This document shows, one piece after another, positions 51,071 to 63,650 of a stretch of DNA of 64,000 bases. How positions within the stretch are numbered: the first letter of the stretch is position 1; each line of letters opens with the position of its first letter. The stretch is from Morchella semilibera (lineage: Eukaryota; Ascomycota; Pezizomycetes; Pezizales; Morchellaceae), in assembly GCA_009192285.1 (NCBI GenBank), contig WBVU01000003.1, positions 496,001 to 560,000 of the forward strand, written 5' to 3'. The notes below the pieces were generated by a model. That model made no database searches and had not been told where the DNA came from. It saw only the letters and a list, made by a program, of their open reading frames with translations. Made by a program: the position numbers and the translations under genes.

Positions 51071-52025
51071 TATGGTCCGGGATGAGTGAGCTAAAACAAT
51101 CCGCGAGGAATATAGCTGAAGTAGGTAAGAAGGATGAGAAGATTGATTGATTGATTGAAAGAGCTGTTAGTAGAGCAGTACAGGTAACTAGAAGGTGTCA
51201 ACCGTGTCCACAGAGACAGGTGTAACTTGTAAGGAAGGCGGAGGGGCAGCGGCACTGATCTAAGGAAGCGTCTTCACGAAGTCATGTCCCCTGCAGGAGC
51301 AATCAGAGCCTCACAGTTGGCGTACGATCAAAACACAACAATGTTCCAATTCAGTGCTAGCGTAATCCTGGTTAAGCGACTAAAGCCTAACAGTAGAGTA
51401 CATGTACTTACATGTAGTTACACGTAGTTACACAACGCCTCCCCCGCTTCGGGTTTACCTTTAGGACTTATATAATCAAGCTTCGAGGGCAAACTCGAGT
51501 GCTAGGTAGCACTAGGTAAACGTACATGTACTTATGTATGCCTAGATCAACAGAGAGTGTGTGCGAAAATTTAAAGGAGGGGAAGGAGGAGAGAAATAGA
51601 AGCATGAATAGAAAAAGACTAGAAAAATATATGTAAGATTTCAGCTGTTGAATTCAACCAGAGATGAAAAAAAAAAAAAAAAAATTATTCCACCAACACA
51701 CCAGAAAGGAGTTCTAAAGTATAAAAACTACCCGGGTTGACGCATATCCTATCAGCCGCAAAATAAAGGGTTTACTTGGATTATTCGGAGAATATCCATC
51801 TCTTTCTGCTAGTTCTGGACCCTCCCTGCCCCACCCCCCCCTTGCCCACATACATGTAGTGACTGAAACAACACGGGCCACATCTCTCGCCGCCATCCTG
51901 GTCTCATCAACCACTCCCTTCCTTCACCGCTCTTCCTCTTGCCGTTACTTCCACTTCCGGGCATCACGCCTTCTCTAACATTTTCAGAGTATCATCAGCA
52001 GCTTTGCTTTCGCATCCCATCCGCG
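51071..52025. promoter_or_regulatory. Divergent promoter region between myosin II and zf-C3H1 gene
   Basis: 955 bases separate the two divergent ATG codons, so both promoters must lie here. Visible elements are four or five TACATGTA-type octamers (near 51402, 51412, 51523 and 51852), a run of about 18 A at 51667-51685, pyrimidine-rich stretches just upstream of 52026, and a poly-C run near 51833. No ORF of note. Confidence 0.55.
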
Positions 52026-55000
52026 ATGACGAACTACCCCCCGACTCCAGCATTCGGTGGCTTCCCACTTCCTGCTCCGAGGGGACCACCTAGCCTAAAC
52101 CAAGATTTACGGAAGTTGAGCATAAACAGTGCTGGCAGTAATAATACTACATTGCCTTCACCGGCGATTCAATCGCCAATGTATAATATGCCCAAAGTTA
52201 CCAGTATTAATAGCGTGTCTCGACAGCTACACTCTAATATCCCATCTACTACTTCAAACTCTACCCAGAGGATAATGCACGCGCCCCCATCGGGACTGAG
52301 TAAACAAAATCACCAGAGCGAAGATGGCTTACTTGAAGATAGAGAGGAAGGGGAACTTTCGGACGCGGAAAACATTGAAGGTCAACATTCTAAAAAACGC
52401 AATAACCGTTCTGGAAGCAGTCAACGAGATCGGGGTGTTGAAAACCAGCAAGGCAAGGATTTTGTTTCGCACGGTACACCCGGACAGATCGCGACGAAAA
52501 TAACAAAATCGAATACTAAAAAAGATATAGGTATGAGAATCAACAGTGAAGTTTCAAATAATTCACCAATATCCCGTTCGCAGACGTGGTAAGAATTTAG
52601 CTTCGGCGGGGGCTGAGGAGTCCCACGAAAGTCTTACTAATCTATTCTCTATAACTCCAGGAACGAACCTTACCGCAGGGAGGCTGCGTCACATACATCA
52701 CAAGGTTGGCCCACAAGTCGAAAAAGACCCTTTGACAATTCCTTTGCTACACCATCTAAAGCTATAGAAGGTGATCAACGTGATAAAAGATTCAACTCGC
52801 ACAGCCGACCAAAAGGTACGGGAGATGAAAAAGGTTTGATGCATTTGCCTGGTGGCTTGTTCATCCGTTTCCCTGGAATTTACCAATAGGATTTGGGAAG
52901 GGGTTGCTATATAGCTATAGAGTTGAGGTTTTTGATTTGTACTGACATTTCCTTTGGTTAGGAAACTTTCGAGCTTCAGGACCGGGAGCCGTGTCGTCAT
53001 CTCCACCTGGGCCCAACAATTTCTCATCATTTAATGTGGCATCGAAGGGAATGCTTGTAGGTGGTACTCCCACGCATCCTTCTAACCCCCATTCCCCATT
53101 GGAACCACCAAGGACTTTGACGGAACTGCGCAATGAAGCTCAGCGGGCCGTATTGAATATGATTCCCCTTAGAGTTACCTGGAGGTATATGGTCGAGGAT
53201 TGCGAGATTGATCCAAATGTTTTAAAGATGGTATATAATGCTATCGGACTTCCGGTCCCAACAGAAACGCCCTCGCCACCTCCAAGTGGTGATGTTAATC
53301 ATCCACAGGTGACGGGTTCTAAACATAAAGCAAGGGACAAATCATCCGACAGGATGCAAATTGATAAAGATGCACAAGCGATCCGCAAGCAACTCGAGAA
53401 GGATGCACGCGATAGGGAACGAAAAGAAGCTGAGGCCAAAGCTGCAGAACTAGTTCGTCAACGTGAAGCAGCAAAAGAAGAGGAAGAAAGAAAAAGAAGA
53501 CTTGCAGAAGTTGAGGCCAAAAAGGAAGTGGTTCGAAGGAAGATTAATGAGATGGGTCTTCCTGGTAAATCTGCTTCCCCTAGCCTTCCACTCACACCCA
53601 TATCGTCTACTCCTGTAGTAGCGGCCATTGCCAGAGCACCACCTTCGTCTCCGCCCAAGCCGGAGTGCCTAGAATCCCTGGCTTATTGCTCACACAGCTA
53701 GATGGATCTTATTCGGAGTCTCCAGGGGTTGTGCCTCCACAGGGCGATACCATTATGAAAGATTCACTTGAACATTACCTTCCTCCGGGAAGCCAGCCGC
53801 AGTTTCTGCGGTATCTAACATATCTGCTCCAACTAAAGCACCCTCCCCAGAGCGGCCCTACATTCACCGTAGGAAGAGACCGGTTGCATCTGATATGTAC
53901 TCGGAGCCTATGCCGACAACTAAACGAAAGTTTGGCGACCATAGAAACGTAGAGCTGATTATTGATGTATCTGATGACGAGGAGGAAGAGGAGGAGGAGG
54001 ATTCACTAAACGGTTCAGGTACCTCTCGGTCAACGCCTTGCGGCACAGATAAAAGGAGCGGGAATATTACCCCACACGTCTCCGCCCTAGCCAGACAACT
54101 CCTGTTGGGGCATTTCTAGCAATGGCAACTCGAAGCTTGACTCAGCAAAGGCGCTTCAAGCTAAAGAGGAGCAGATCAGGGCTCTCAAGGAAGCCATTCA
54201 AAAAGCGCAAGAGAAGAAAAAGCTTATAGCAAAACCGGGTTATCAACGCCAACGTCAATTGAAACTCCGAACATTGGGCGGAGCCAAGTGTACCGCCCCC
54301 TCTTACGCAAGTGCAGCAACAACAGCAGGTGACCGATGTAGCTATGGCAGTCTCGTCGGCCCTTGATAATGTTAAGAAAGAGGATGAAATTAAGCGCAAA
54401 GTGGAAGTTGAAAGGCAAAGAATGCTCGTCAAAGAGGCCAGGGCGAAAGCAGAAGCTACCAGGCTCAAGGAATTGCAGAAGAAGGAACAAAAGAAAAAAA
54501 TTGATGCCCTTTTAACAGAAATTGAGGAGATCGAGAAAGCTGAGGCCGAAAAAAAGAGGAAAGAGGCCGAAGAAATTGAGGCTGCTAAACTCAGGCAACG
54601 GGTGAGGGAGGAGAAGGAAAATCAGCTAAAAGAGGCCGAGAACGAGAGACTTAAGAAGAAGTTGGCAAAAGAGAGAGTTTTACAAGAACTAGCAAGAATG
54701 CGACGTGAAGAGGAGGAGATGGAAGCTAAGAAGGAGGCCTTAAAAGCAGAGTTGGCAGCCATGGAGAAGGCGGCAGAGAAAAAAGTAGATGCTAAGGGAG
54801 AGTGCGATGAAGTTGCAACAAAGGCGATTTCCAAGAAGAAGGAAGAAATTGAGCAATTGAAAAAGGCCATGGAGGAGATCGAAGGTAAGGCTGTCCGTGT
54901 AGTCTTACAATGCACTCTCTTCTACCACTGGTAGCTCTTATCGGCCAGCGCAGCTTCTTAATTCTCTTAATCTTAATAAACACCCTTTTGTCGAATAACC

Positions 55001-56430
55001 GCTTATGTTTTGAGTTTGACTTATTACAGTTGATCACGCCACCTTGAAAGACGGCCAGGGATCATCTCCGCATGGACAATTATCACAAATAGGCGTCCCG
55101 GGGGATCGCCAACAGAATGTAACGGATGATGTTGTGATGAGCGATGATTTGGGCCCTGGGGTGAAAGGAGTGGAAGGGACGGTAAGTACCCATGGGCAGG
55201 TTCAAATACCAGCGCTGGATAGGACCGAAGTCATCATCAGCCGCCCCTCGGTCGTTTCATCGCCTGTATCGATGAACACTTCTGATGATGCGATGGATGT
55301 CGATGAAAGGATTACTGAGGCGGGAAAAGGTAACAAAAAAACGACACGAGCGTCGATGATGTTGACATGGATGCTAGCAGCGATGAAGGTGAGGATCAGG
55401 AAAAGGCGGAATCAAGCAGTGAGGGCGACGAAACCTCAGACGAGGAAGAAGACGACAGCGATGAGGATCAACCCCAATTAGAGCCACAAGTCCCAGAAGA
55501 ACAAAAACAAAGGTCTATCATACCAACAACTTCCCAGGTGTTGGGCGACGTTCAAGGACCGACAAATAGAAGTACCGTAAATCTTAAGGAAGCTAATCTA
55601 CCAACCCCAGTGCCCGAGCAAAGAAAACAGGCCAATGAGCTCGTGGATCCCGCCAAGGTTTGCAACAAGACCACCTTACCTATAAATCCTTTTATTTTAC
55701 CGCCCGCTTTACTTTTAATAAGATCTGGTGTTGGCTGACAATAGTTCCTTGCTCTCACTTTGCTCGTGATTGGCTATTTCTTTGGGTTTCAATAGATCAC
55801 CTCCACAACCCGCTGCTGCGAGCGTTATCAAGAAACAGGTGGAACAGAGAATCCAAAGACAACCCGAACACATCTTCACGCCCTATAAGTCACCGCTGAC
55901 TAGCTTCAAATCATTCCGGTATCACCCGAACTTCCTAGCATTTTGCCAAGGTGGTTACAGGAGCTTGACCTTTTCGAACCGCATCGATCCTACAAAGCCC
56001 CTCTGCAGGTGGGAGCTTAGTGGTGGAATTTGCAGCGACACCAGCTGCACGGAACAGCATATAAAGCAGATTGAGTTGCCAGGTATTTCCCCTCCCATTT
56101 TCCCAAGTTGAATTTTATGATATCACTCAAAGTGTGGCTAATAATCGCCTATCAGATGATGAGATTCTTGTCGAACTTGCATCTGTTGTTGAAGGATCTA
56201 CTGAAGAGGAGCGTAACAACTACAACCGTGGTCTCAGGCAGGCAATTGCATCCATGCGTGAGCGGGGGATCAAAGATTTCGAGACTGTCGTGACCGGCAT
56301 CGCGTCTTATCGTAGACATTTCCTTGGTGACGAGACGAGGGTATTGAAATTGCCCCCATCTCAACCTTCTCAGGCATCTCAGCACCAACATCACCAGCAG
56401 CGGGGTTCTTCCTCTTTCTCTTATTCGTGA
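52026..56430 (+). CDS. zf-C3H1 zinc-finger protein (Red1/ZFC3H1-like), frame-broken in the middle
   Basis: Approximate exons: 52026-52588, 52661-52815, 52962-54884, 55030-about 55657, 55796-56082 and 56156-56430. The N-terminus (MTNYPPTPAFGG) is disordered and carries the acidic REEGELSDAE motif found in Red1/ZFC3H1-type proteins. A helix containing TLTELRNEAQRAVLNMIPLR is followed by charged coiled coils (about 53390-53570 and 54330-54880). Near the C-terminus lies the single zinc finger CRWELSGGICSDTSCTEQH, C-x8-C-x4-C-x3-H, with the downstream DDEILVELASVVEG helix typical of the zf-C3H1 family. Known: Red1/ZFC3H1 bridges Mtr4-type helicases to nuclear exosome RNA decay. Odd: at least six single-base frame changes near 53660, 53806, 54112, 54231, 54296 and 55335, several in short homopolymers, and a phase mismatch at the 55658/55796 intron. 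Confidence 0.82.
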
Positions 56431-57561
56431 GCCTATGAGTTTCAGTGAGGCGAGCAGTACCCCCCACTTCATTCTCTCGCCGGTATATTGAGTCATTCTT
56501 CGATTTCGGAAATTTTTTAAACCTATTATAACACTATGCGTACTGGGTTTTACATAAATAGGGTTACGGGCATTATTCTTAACGGTTGTGAAAGCTTATA
56601 AACTCACTTTTCTCCTTCTTGTAACTTTATACTCTTGTATTCATTTTACGTTCTAGTCTTTACTCCCCTAGTTAGCTCGGGCGCTGTGTTGGGGGGTATC
56701 ACTGTATAATCCAATTTAGAGTGAAAATCCAAAAAATTCAAACATATCTACAGACCAGTCTCTGAAAGATTAAGCCAGACCAGCTCCCATCAGTCAATAC
56801 AACCGCAAAACATAGGTGCACCTGTTACATCTACAATCCGGGAAGGCGCGACATAACTCGCACTATTGGTGATGCAGCAACGGGTGACTGTGTCAGGTTA
56901 CTACACTTAAGAAAATTTAGAAAGGTGTGCATAGTTTCATCTATTGAGACACTCATTAGAAAAACAAAACCCGCCAAAAGATCTAATTTCTTTTCCCATT
57001 GGGGGTCCCGAATGAGGTCGAGTGATAATCCATGAATAACATACCAAAGCCAGCCCTAATACATACATACATGTACATGTACATGTAGTTAAAGAAAAAA
57101 CGGCCGAAGCTGTGATGTACATGTTATATATTTAGTGCAGTAAGGTGAGTCCTATAACTTCCCCTCAATTGAATTTACCTCGTTTTACGCATCTTGTATC
57201 AGGAGCCTTTAACCCACTACTTTATAGCGGATGGTATGTTTAATCCTAGAAAAACACCGGTATCAATTGCAAGCCCGGTGTTTTACCAATGCACATTACG
57301 GAACCTGATGCGACTTGTAGCGAGTGATATCCCATGATTAAATAAAAGAAATCGTTGCTAAATCGGATAAACGCGATAGCCCGGGCATTGATCAGCGGAT
57401 TTATCTCTTTATAACTGGGTCTTTATTTTTGAGAAAATTAAATGATTTTTTGAAAACAAAAGGAAATATAAACGAGTAGCTAAATCGGCCGGTGTGTGAT
57501 GCATTGCATCTCTATAGTAAAACAAAAGAAATCCATCGCCAAAAGAAAGTCAAGTCCAGAA
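56431..57561. other. Intergenic region between zf-C3H1 and RTA1-like genes
   Basis: Both flanking genes end into this region (convergent), so it should hold two 3' untranslated regions. A TACATGTACATGTACATGTA cluster lies at 57068-57090. No gene is seen. Confidence 0.5.
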
Positions 57562-58557
57562 CTACGCCACCATCTCCGTCGATTCATCCTCGCAATAACC
57601 CTGACGCCCTCTACCCTTTCTTTGCAACACCCCAGCCGGGTGAACCCAGTTGAAGATGACCATTGCTACAAACATCAGAACCGCGTCAAACAGGTATATC
57701 CAGACCTCGTTTCTCAACAGATACCCATTGTTGCCCTGGATATACTCAATGGCTCTGAATACGCTTCTAACCAGAATGGCTGCCGAGGAGCCGTACAGAG
57801 CATACAGAAGCCCAACCCAGCTAGTCTTTAAACTAGGTGCTGAGTTGCCGAGGGATAGCGAAGCACTAGTTGGGTCCTGACTGATCCGACGATGGAAAAC
57901 GACACTGGCGATCATGAAGAATCCAAAAAAGACAATCTGAACGAAGAGACCGATGAGAACCAGCCTTTCACCGTTCTTCATAGATGATTCAGATTTTCCA
58001 GCCATCATTCCACCACCTAGAGAAGTATTAGAGCTGAATTACCAATTGATATGTTTTGTTTCTGTAGGTTTATAAACGTACCACCAGATTGTAGTGTAAA
58101 ACTTAAAACATCACCAGCAACAAAGACCTTTGTGAGCCATCTGAGTCTGATGAGAGAATGTTTCTCTGCGTCAAGTAAGGCAATGAGGCGTCCGAGGATC
58201 ATGTAGATAGAGGCCGCAAAGAGAGCGGGTGCTACAAGGAGGAGAAGGGTTTGGGTGATGTATGGGCCGAGGGTCTGTGTGTCGAAATGCGACATACATC
58301 GAGCAATATACCCAATAACCTCGACTTGGGGATTGTTAGTTTACCATCACCAGTTAAGCCTAGGGGAGCGAAAGGAGGGAGGTGGGGGGTGACATACATA
58401 TTCCTCCGATTAAAAATGGGATGAAGGACCATGTTCTTGTACGAGCAAGTTGATATGTGTGGCATAATGTAGATGCCCCGAAGAGAACTGTGAAAATAAC
58501 ACCCCCGACGAGACTGGGTGTATAGTGGTAGAAGACCCATCCACCGTTTTCGCTCAT
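57562..58557 (-). CDS. RTA1-family seven-transmembrane protein
   Basis: Three exons (58557-58398, 58324-58082, 58016-57562) join in phase to give 285 residues from the ATG at 58557. The protein is strongly hydrophobic with about seven membrane helices. It carries the RTA1 signatures: a Tyr-rich N-terminus (WVFYHYTPSLVG), IFEVIGYIARC after helix 2, GPYITQTLLLLVAPALFAASIYM, then VFVAGDVLSFTLQSGG and FRAIEYIQGNNGYL. Known: RTA1-like proteins are fungal membrane proteins linked to lipid translocation and resistance to toxic compounds (Rta1, Rsb1, Pug1); the exact substrate cannot be predicted. The short charged C-terminal tail is probably cytosolic. All splice sites are canonical and there are no frame breaks. 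Confidence 0.92.
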
Positions 58558-61500
58558 GTTTGTTGGTATTTGGCGTGTGGTATACCGAATTAGTTACAAG
58601 AGAGATTAAATATTTTTCTGGGAGGAAGTCGAAGATATAAGTACTGAAGTAATAGCGATGTCCAAGTTGAGTATTCAGTATTGCAGTGCGGACGATAAGG
58701 AGTACTTATACAATCGACCCCCAACTGACAGAATGGGGAAACGTAAAAAAAAAAAGGTTAAACGAGCTAGCCCTGCATTGAAAATAGTATAAAAAAAATT
58801 TAAAAAGCACATGTATGCTTGACGAACTATAGGGGGAGTATTGCCAGGCTCTAATTAAAGTGTAATCATGGTACTATACGTAAGTATGTGTATGCAAAAC
58901 GGGGCTGAGTATGGTCGAGTCCCTGATTTTACTGCCAGCAGCATTACCAGCATTATCGCAACAGTACCAAAAAAAAAAATCGTTAAATCATTAACAGCCC
59001 CCCTTTGTTATCGCGTTCGTGTTCGTGTTCGCATTCGCGTAGACGTCTGTTAGGCTGTGGGTTAGTACATGTAGTACGTACATGTATGTACATATGGTGC
59101 GGATACTAGCTGTGCCGGTGAACTAAGTAATATACAGGGTATCGGCCGGAATTCCGGGCCTTGAACTAAGCCCTCTTCCCTCGATAATTCTTTCTCCGCA
59201 AATCAATATAGTGCTTCGAAGCTTCTTATGCAGATATACTGCTAAATTATATTTCAGTTCACTGGTGACGAGGCTACCAACGATCTTGCCTGCCGTAGTC
59301 GCATTCGCGAGTGCGAAACTGGCGAAACACCGTTTTGTGGTATCGAACCGGGATTGTCTCGGGGTAAAATGGCTTTATACCCGGGATGCATATAGATTTG
59401 GCGAGCAGCTTAGCTAATCGCCGAACGTTAGATAAACCTTCAGCTCTGTTGCTAAGATGTACTTTTATTAACGGCCCAGGTCAAGGCTGTCGATAAATGC
59501 ATCTATTGGGAACATATTAATATGATTAGTCCATTGACATCAATATTGATATAAGTATCTATTCACATAATCGACCAAAGAAATCAACGAAAATCTGAGA
59601 GCGATCAAGTCAGGACGAATTTTATGGAATATTATAAGTTTGTTGATACGTGAGATCATTTGATGTCCAGACCTACAAGTTATCTGAGGAATCAGCTACA
59701 TGCTTACGCACTTGTAGTTAAGTATCTCTTAAGATGCTAATAAAAGCATGCCGGAAAAGCATATATTTTCCGACAAAAGAAAAAGAGAAAGAAAAAAAAA
59801 AAAAAGGTCCCGGACAAAGCCCAACCCGTCCTAGCTTCACTTTCAAGTCGTAAACAGATTTAATGCTGATACCTAACGCGCGTCTGGCCCGAGACAAAAC
59901 CCCAGCATAGAAAGGCGTCTACAACGTTGTACGTAAAAGATGTATCCATGGATGGATTTACACAAGGTACCGGCTGTAAGGCATCTTCCTGTGCCCATTC
60001 CCATATTATCTGTACGGGAAAGCTAGGGGGCAATTGATGCATTTGTTAGAGAAAAATCTCTAGATAAAAAAAGAATACCTTAATCTTAATCTTTAAATAG
60101 CACATCGAATTTAAGAGGATCGGGAGAATAACAAGGTCTCAACTACATCAGCAAGGATCCTGATAGTTACCAGTAACTCTAAAGTAGCTCGTATAGTCCT
60201 CTGCTTCCCCGTCACCCTTCGAGAACATGTTCACGTATTCCTCTTCTAAAAGGGGTAAGTTTAAGCTATCTATGCGGGTTGTTTTTAATTTTGCGGGGTA
60301 CTCGGAGCCGGAAGCGCAGCTAATCCACTGATATGGGTGGAACCCTGGTATACCAATAAGGGGATTCAAGAGCAAGTAGAATCACGCCTTCTAGTCCATA
60401 GAAAAGGGGATCGTTAAATGTAGATGTAGTCAGTTAGGATTAAGCCACGCTTTCGACGGTATATGGCTGGTGAAAGCTGAATGGGTACTCTCGTTTCAAC
60501 ACAAAAAGATGAGCTGCTAGGTAGTTTAAAGAATAATGGGGCGTGGTCTCTATGGCAAAAAGATTGAAACCAGAGTACCCTTCCAGATATCACCCTCTAT
60601 ACTTTGATCCTTCTTCATCTTCGGTACAACTGCGTGGCCACTCCCGGGGTCCCGCCGCAAATACTAACAAGTCCACGAATATTTGAGCAAGAGCGGCAGC
60701 AACTACATGTATTCGATGTTCCGTCCATCCATGCAACGATTGGTTGTTCATCCTACCAGGACTCGAGGTTATCCAGGCCTTTGGTCGTCGATATTTCAAC
60801 GCAACACATGTAAGTTTCAGGTAAACCCTGTTCAGTCACTGACTATACTAACCGATGATTTGACTTTATAGATAAAAGAATCCAGAGAGCCTGCAGGTAC
60901 AGCTAGTGAAACAACTGAAGGTGCCAATGGAATCAAGCCGGAGCAGTTAAAGAACTCAGATCTACATAATTAACCCGGGGGTATATTGACTACTTCAAGA
61001 GTTTCAACTTGAGACTACAGCAGCTAGAGGCAGGTCTGCAAAACTTAACGAAGCAAAGTGGAAGATCCGGAAGCAATTATAATTTGTTGATGGGGCTCAT
61101 GATATTGGTTGGAGAGACGGTATATTCCCCATTGAACTACCTGACCTTCTATCTATTAACTAGCTAAGTACATAGCTAACTCACCGGTAACCATAAACAT
61201 ATAAGCTTTTATCGGAAGTATTCTACGATAGGTGGATGGAAGTACTATCGGTGGTGGAAAATGTGGAGGAGTCTCAGGAGAAACTTCAGGGGCGGTTGGA
61301 AGACTCTCAAGATAAGTTGCATAAACGATCGGGGGAATCCAAGCTGGACAAACCCGCAAGCAGAATAAGGATTGAAGTCCATGATATTGTCGTAAAGCTT
61401 ACCGCTAATAAAAGATAAGCGTTAGCACAGTCTGGAGTATCTGTAGGGGTCCCGAAACTCCAAGAAAGAACCTGAGGAAAGGTCGTCCTCCCAAAATAAC

Positions 61501-61960
61501 AATCCCATTACGCCGAAAACTCATCAACCATACTACTCTAAACGCCGAAAACCGTCGAAAGCTTCTACTAGAGGTTGCTATGGACCTTAGCGCTTGGATT
61601 TGGGTTTTGGGTACCCAATAAACCTTGGGTCCCCGGATCAGTTACCCGCCCCACCCGCCCAACGGGTTGGTTTTTTTATCTTGTACTCCTGCTTTTCATT
61701 GCTCTCAACATACAGGTCCCCGTTTACCCAGATGGGTAAACAATCCCCACTAATATTTGTAGTTCAAACAAAGCTTTGTCTAAGGGAACCCCCAAACCGT
61801 GCACTAAAAAAGATAAAAAGCTGTATGCAATTCAGGGTTCAGTTTTTCATCTCTAAACCAGCTCTCCACTCCACAACGACAACTGAGCTAATCTAGCGAG
61901 TCTAGATGAGCTCAGAATCAAGTATCATACATGGTGCGGGGACAAGCAGGTATTATAGGT
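58558..61960. other. Intergenic region, possible gene relics
   Basis: No intact gene recognised. The part next to 58558 should hold the RTA1-like promoter. Several A-rich runs (58745-58757, 58970, 59780-59806) and TACATGTA copies (59069, 59083, 60704) are present. Between about 60600 and 61430 short open stretches (for example one ending SDLHN near 60970) have protein-like composition but are too short and interrupted to name. Confidence 0.4.
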
Positions 61961-63650
61961 AGACAGGTGGTAAGTGGCTGCAACTGTCCTGGCGTTTTGG
62001 TATCGGTCCCGATAGTTCAGTATTCTCAGTGTGGTTGTGACTTGTTGGGTTATGCTAAGCGAGAATGGTAGGAAATGTGGTGAGACTGTTATCATTGGAT
62101 TCCAGAAGGTTCGGTGGCATGATGGATTTGTAATGTAGAAGTAGGGAATGGTGAAGACGAATACAAGATATGATTATAACTGTAACGGAGTAACCTGACG
62201 CAAAGAAGAAGATAACAATGATGACGTAGAAGGACTCGAGGAGAACAGCCTACGTGACGAGGAGACCAACGAAGACAGAGACAACACCGGGCAGACACAA
62301 GCATAGGCACCGGCAAAGGCAAAGGCAAGGGCAAAGACACAAGAACACAGGGCAGGGAGAGTGAGGACCAGATGAACCTCAACGAGAATGATGAGAGGTA
62401 CTATGGTTTTCCTCTTTAGAGGACAGGATCTTAGATACGAGAAGCTGTGACTTGAGAATAGGAATAGATTCCTAGGTACCGAAATAACAGGAAGACGAGA
62501 CAGAGAGTATCACGTCGTGGAGCGTGACTTAGTGGTGTTGCGGGAAGAGGGATTAGTGAGGGATTCTCTTATGTTCTTTGGGCTTCGGTATTAGGGGTTT
62601 GGTTCGGAAATAGGGTTTCGGGTATAGGGGATAAGGTCAGGTTCGGATATAGGGGTCTTGGAAGGTTCTATGGGGTTCTGTACAGGGTTACTCGGGTTAG
62701 TCATCAGGTCGGAAGGTGTGATATATGTAGGGGCTTTGCCCTCGCTTGTAGATAGTTTCTTTTCTTTCCTCTTCACGCAACCTTCCTATCTTCAGGAGGT
62801 TTGTAGTCCTTTAGGAATATATTCGGTTCTCTGGCTCTACTTCGTGTTTTCACCTCGCTCTCATAGTTTCGTCTCGCCCCGCTTCAAACATTCCAACCAC
62901 GTCCCGCCTAGGTAGTGTACCTTGGCTTGTTCCGCCTGAACCTCCGCTTCGCTCCGTGATAGAGAGGAAAGAAAAGAAAGAACTAAGGAAAACATCTAAC
63001 CCCGCTATTTAACACTTCCCCTCCACCAGTCCGCTATGACTCATACATCAGTTCATAGAAGCCCATAGAAACCTGTCGAACCCACACCTCGTATTCCTCC
63101 CCACCATCTCCACTATCTACATTAGACAGTCCCGAGGGTTTGGTAGTCGAAGGGCGGTTGTGATTGTTTAGGAATAGTTAAGCGAGGAAGAGGTGTGCTA
63201 AAGGAGGCTGTCATCATTTAGTTCTAGGAGGTTCCATGGCGTGATGGATTGGTAATGTAGATAGTGGAGATGGTGGGGAGGAATACGAGGTATGGGTGCG
63301 ACAGGTTTCTATGGGCTTCTATGTGTCCCGGCGTCTTGGCACCTGTCCCGACAGTCCGGTAGGTGATGCATGGTTATGATTGTTGTGGTAATGTTAAGCG
63401 AGAGCGGCGAACGCGAGTTGGAGGTTGTCGTCATAGGTTTCTAGGAGGTTCGATGGCGTGATGGATTGGTAATGTAAATAGCGGAGATGGTGGGGAGGAT
63501 TACGAGGTGTGGTAGCGACGGGTTTCTATGAGATTCTGTGGATGATGATATGTAGTCTTGGCGGACTGTTGGAGGGGGTATGTTAAATAGCGGGGATAGA
63601 TGTTTCCTTTAGTTCTTTCTTTCTTTTCTCTCTGTCTCGTCTTCCTGTTC
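61961..63650. repeat. Diverged direct and inverted copies of a dispersed repeat
   Basis: A unit with the ordered blocks TGTCC-GGCGT-TTGG, TTAAGCGAG, GGTTC-ATGGC-TGATGGAT and GTAATGTA occurs near 61986-62165, 63157-63330 and 63328-63580; the last two are spaced about 217 bp. In addition 63051-63123 is a near-exact reverse complement of about 63251-63325, and 62958-63010 is the reverse complement of about 63578-63640. The 62468-62506 block matches inverted sequence at 63632-63663. No coding sequence is recognised. This fits nested or tail-to-tail fragments of a repeat element of unknown class. Confidence 0.6.
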
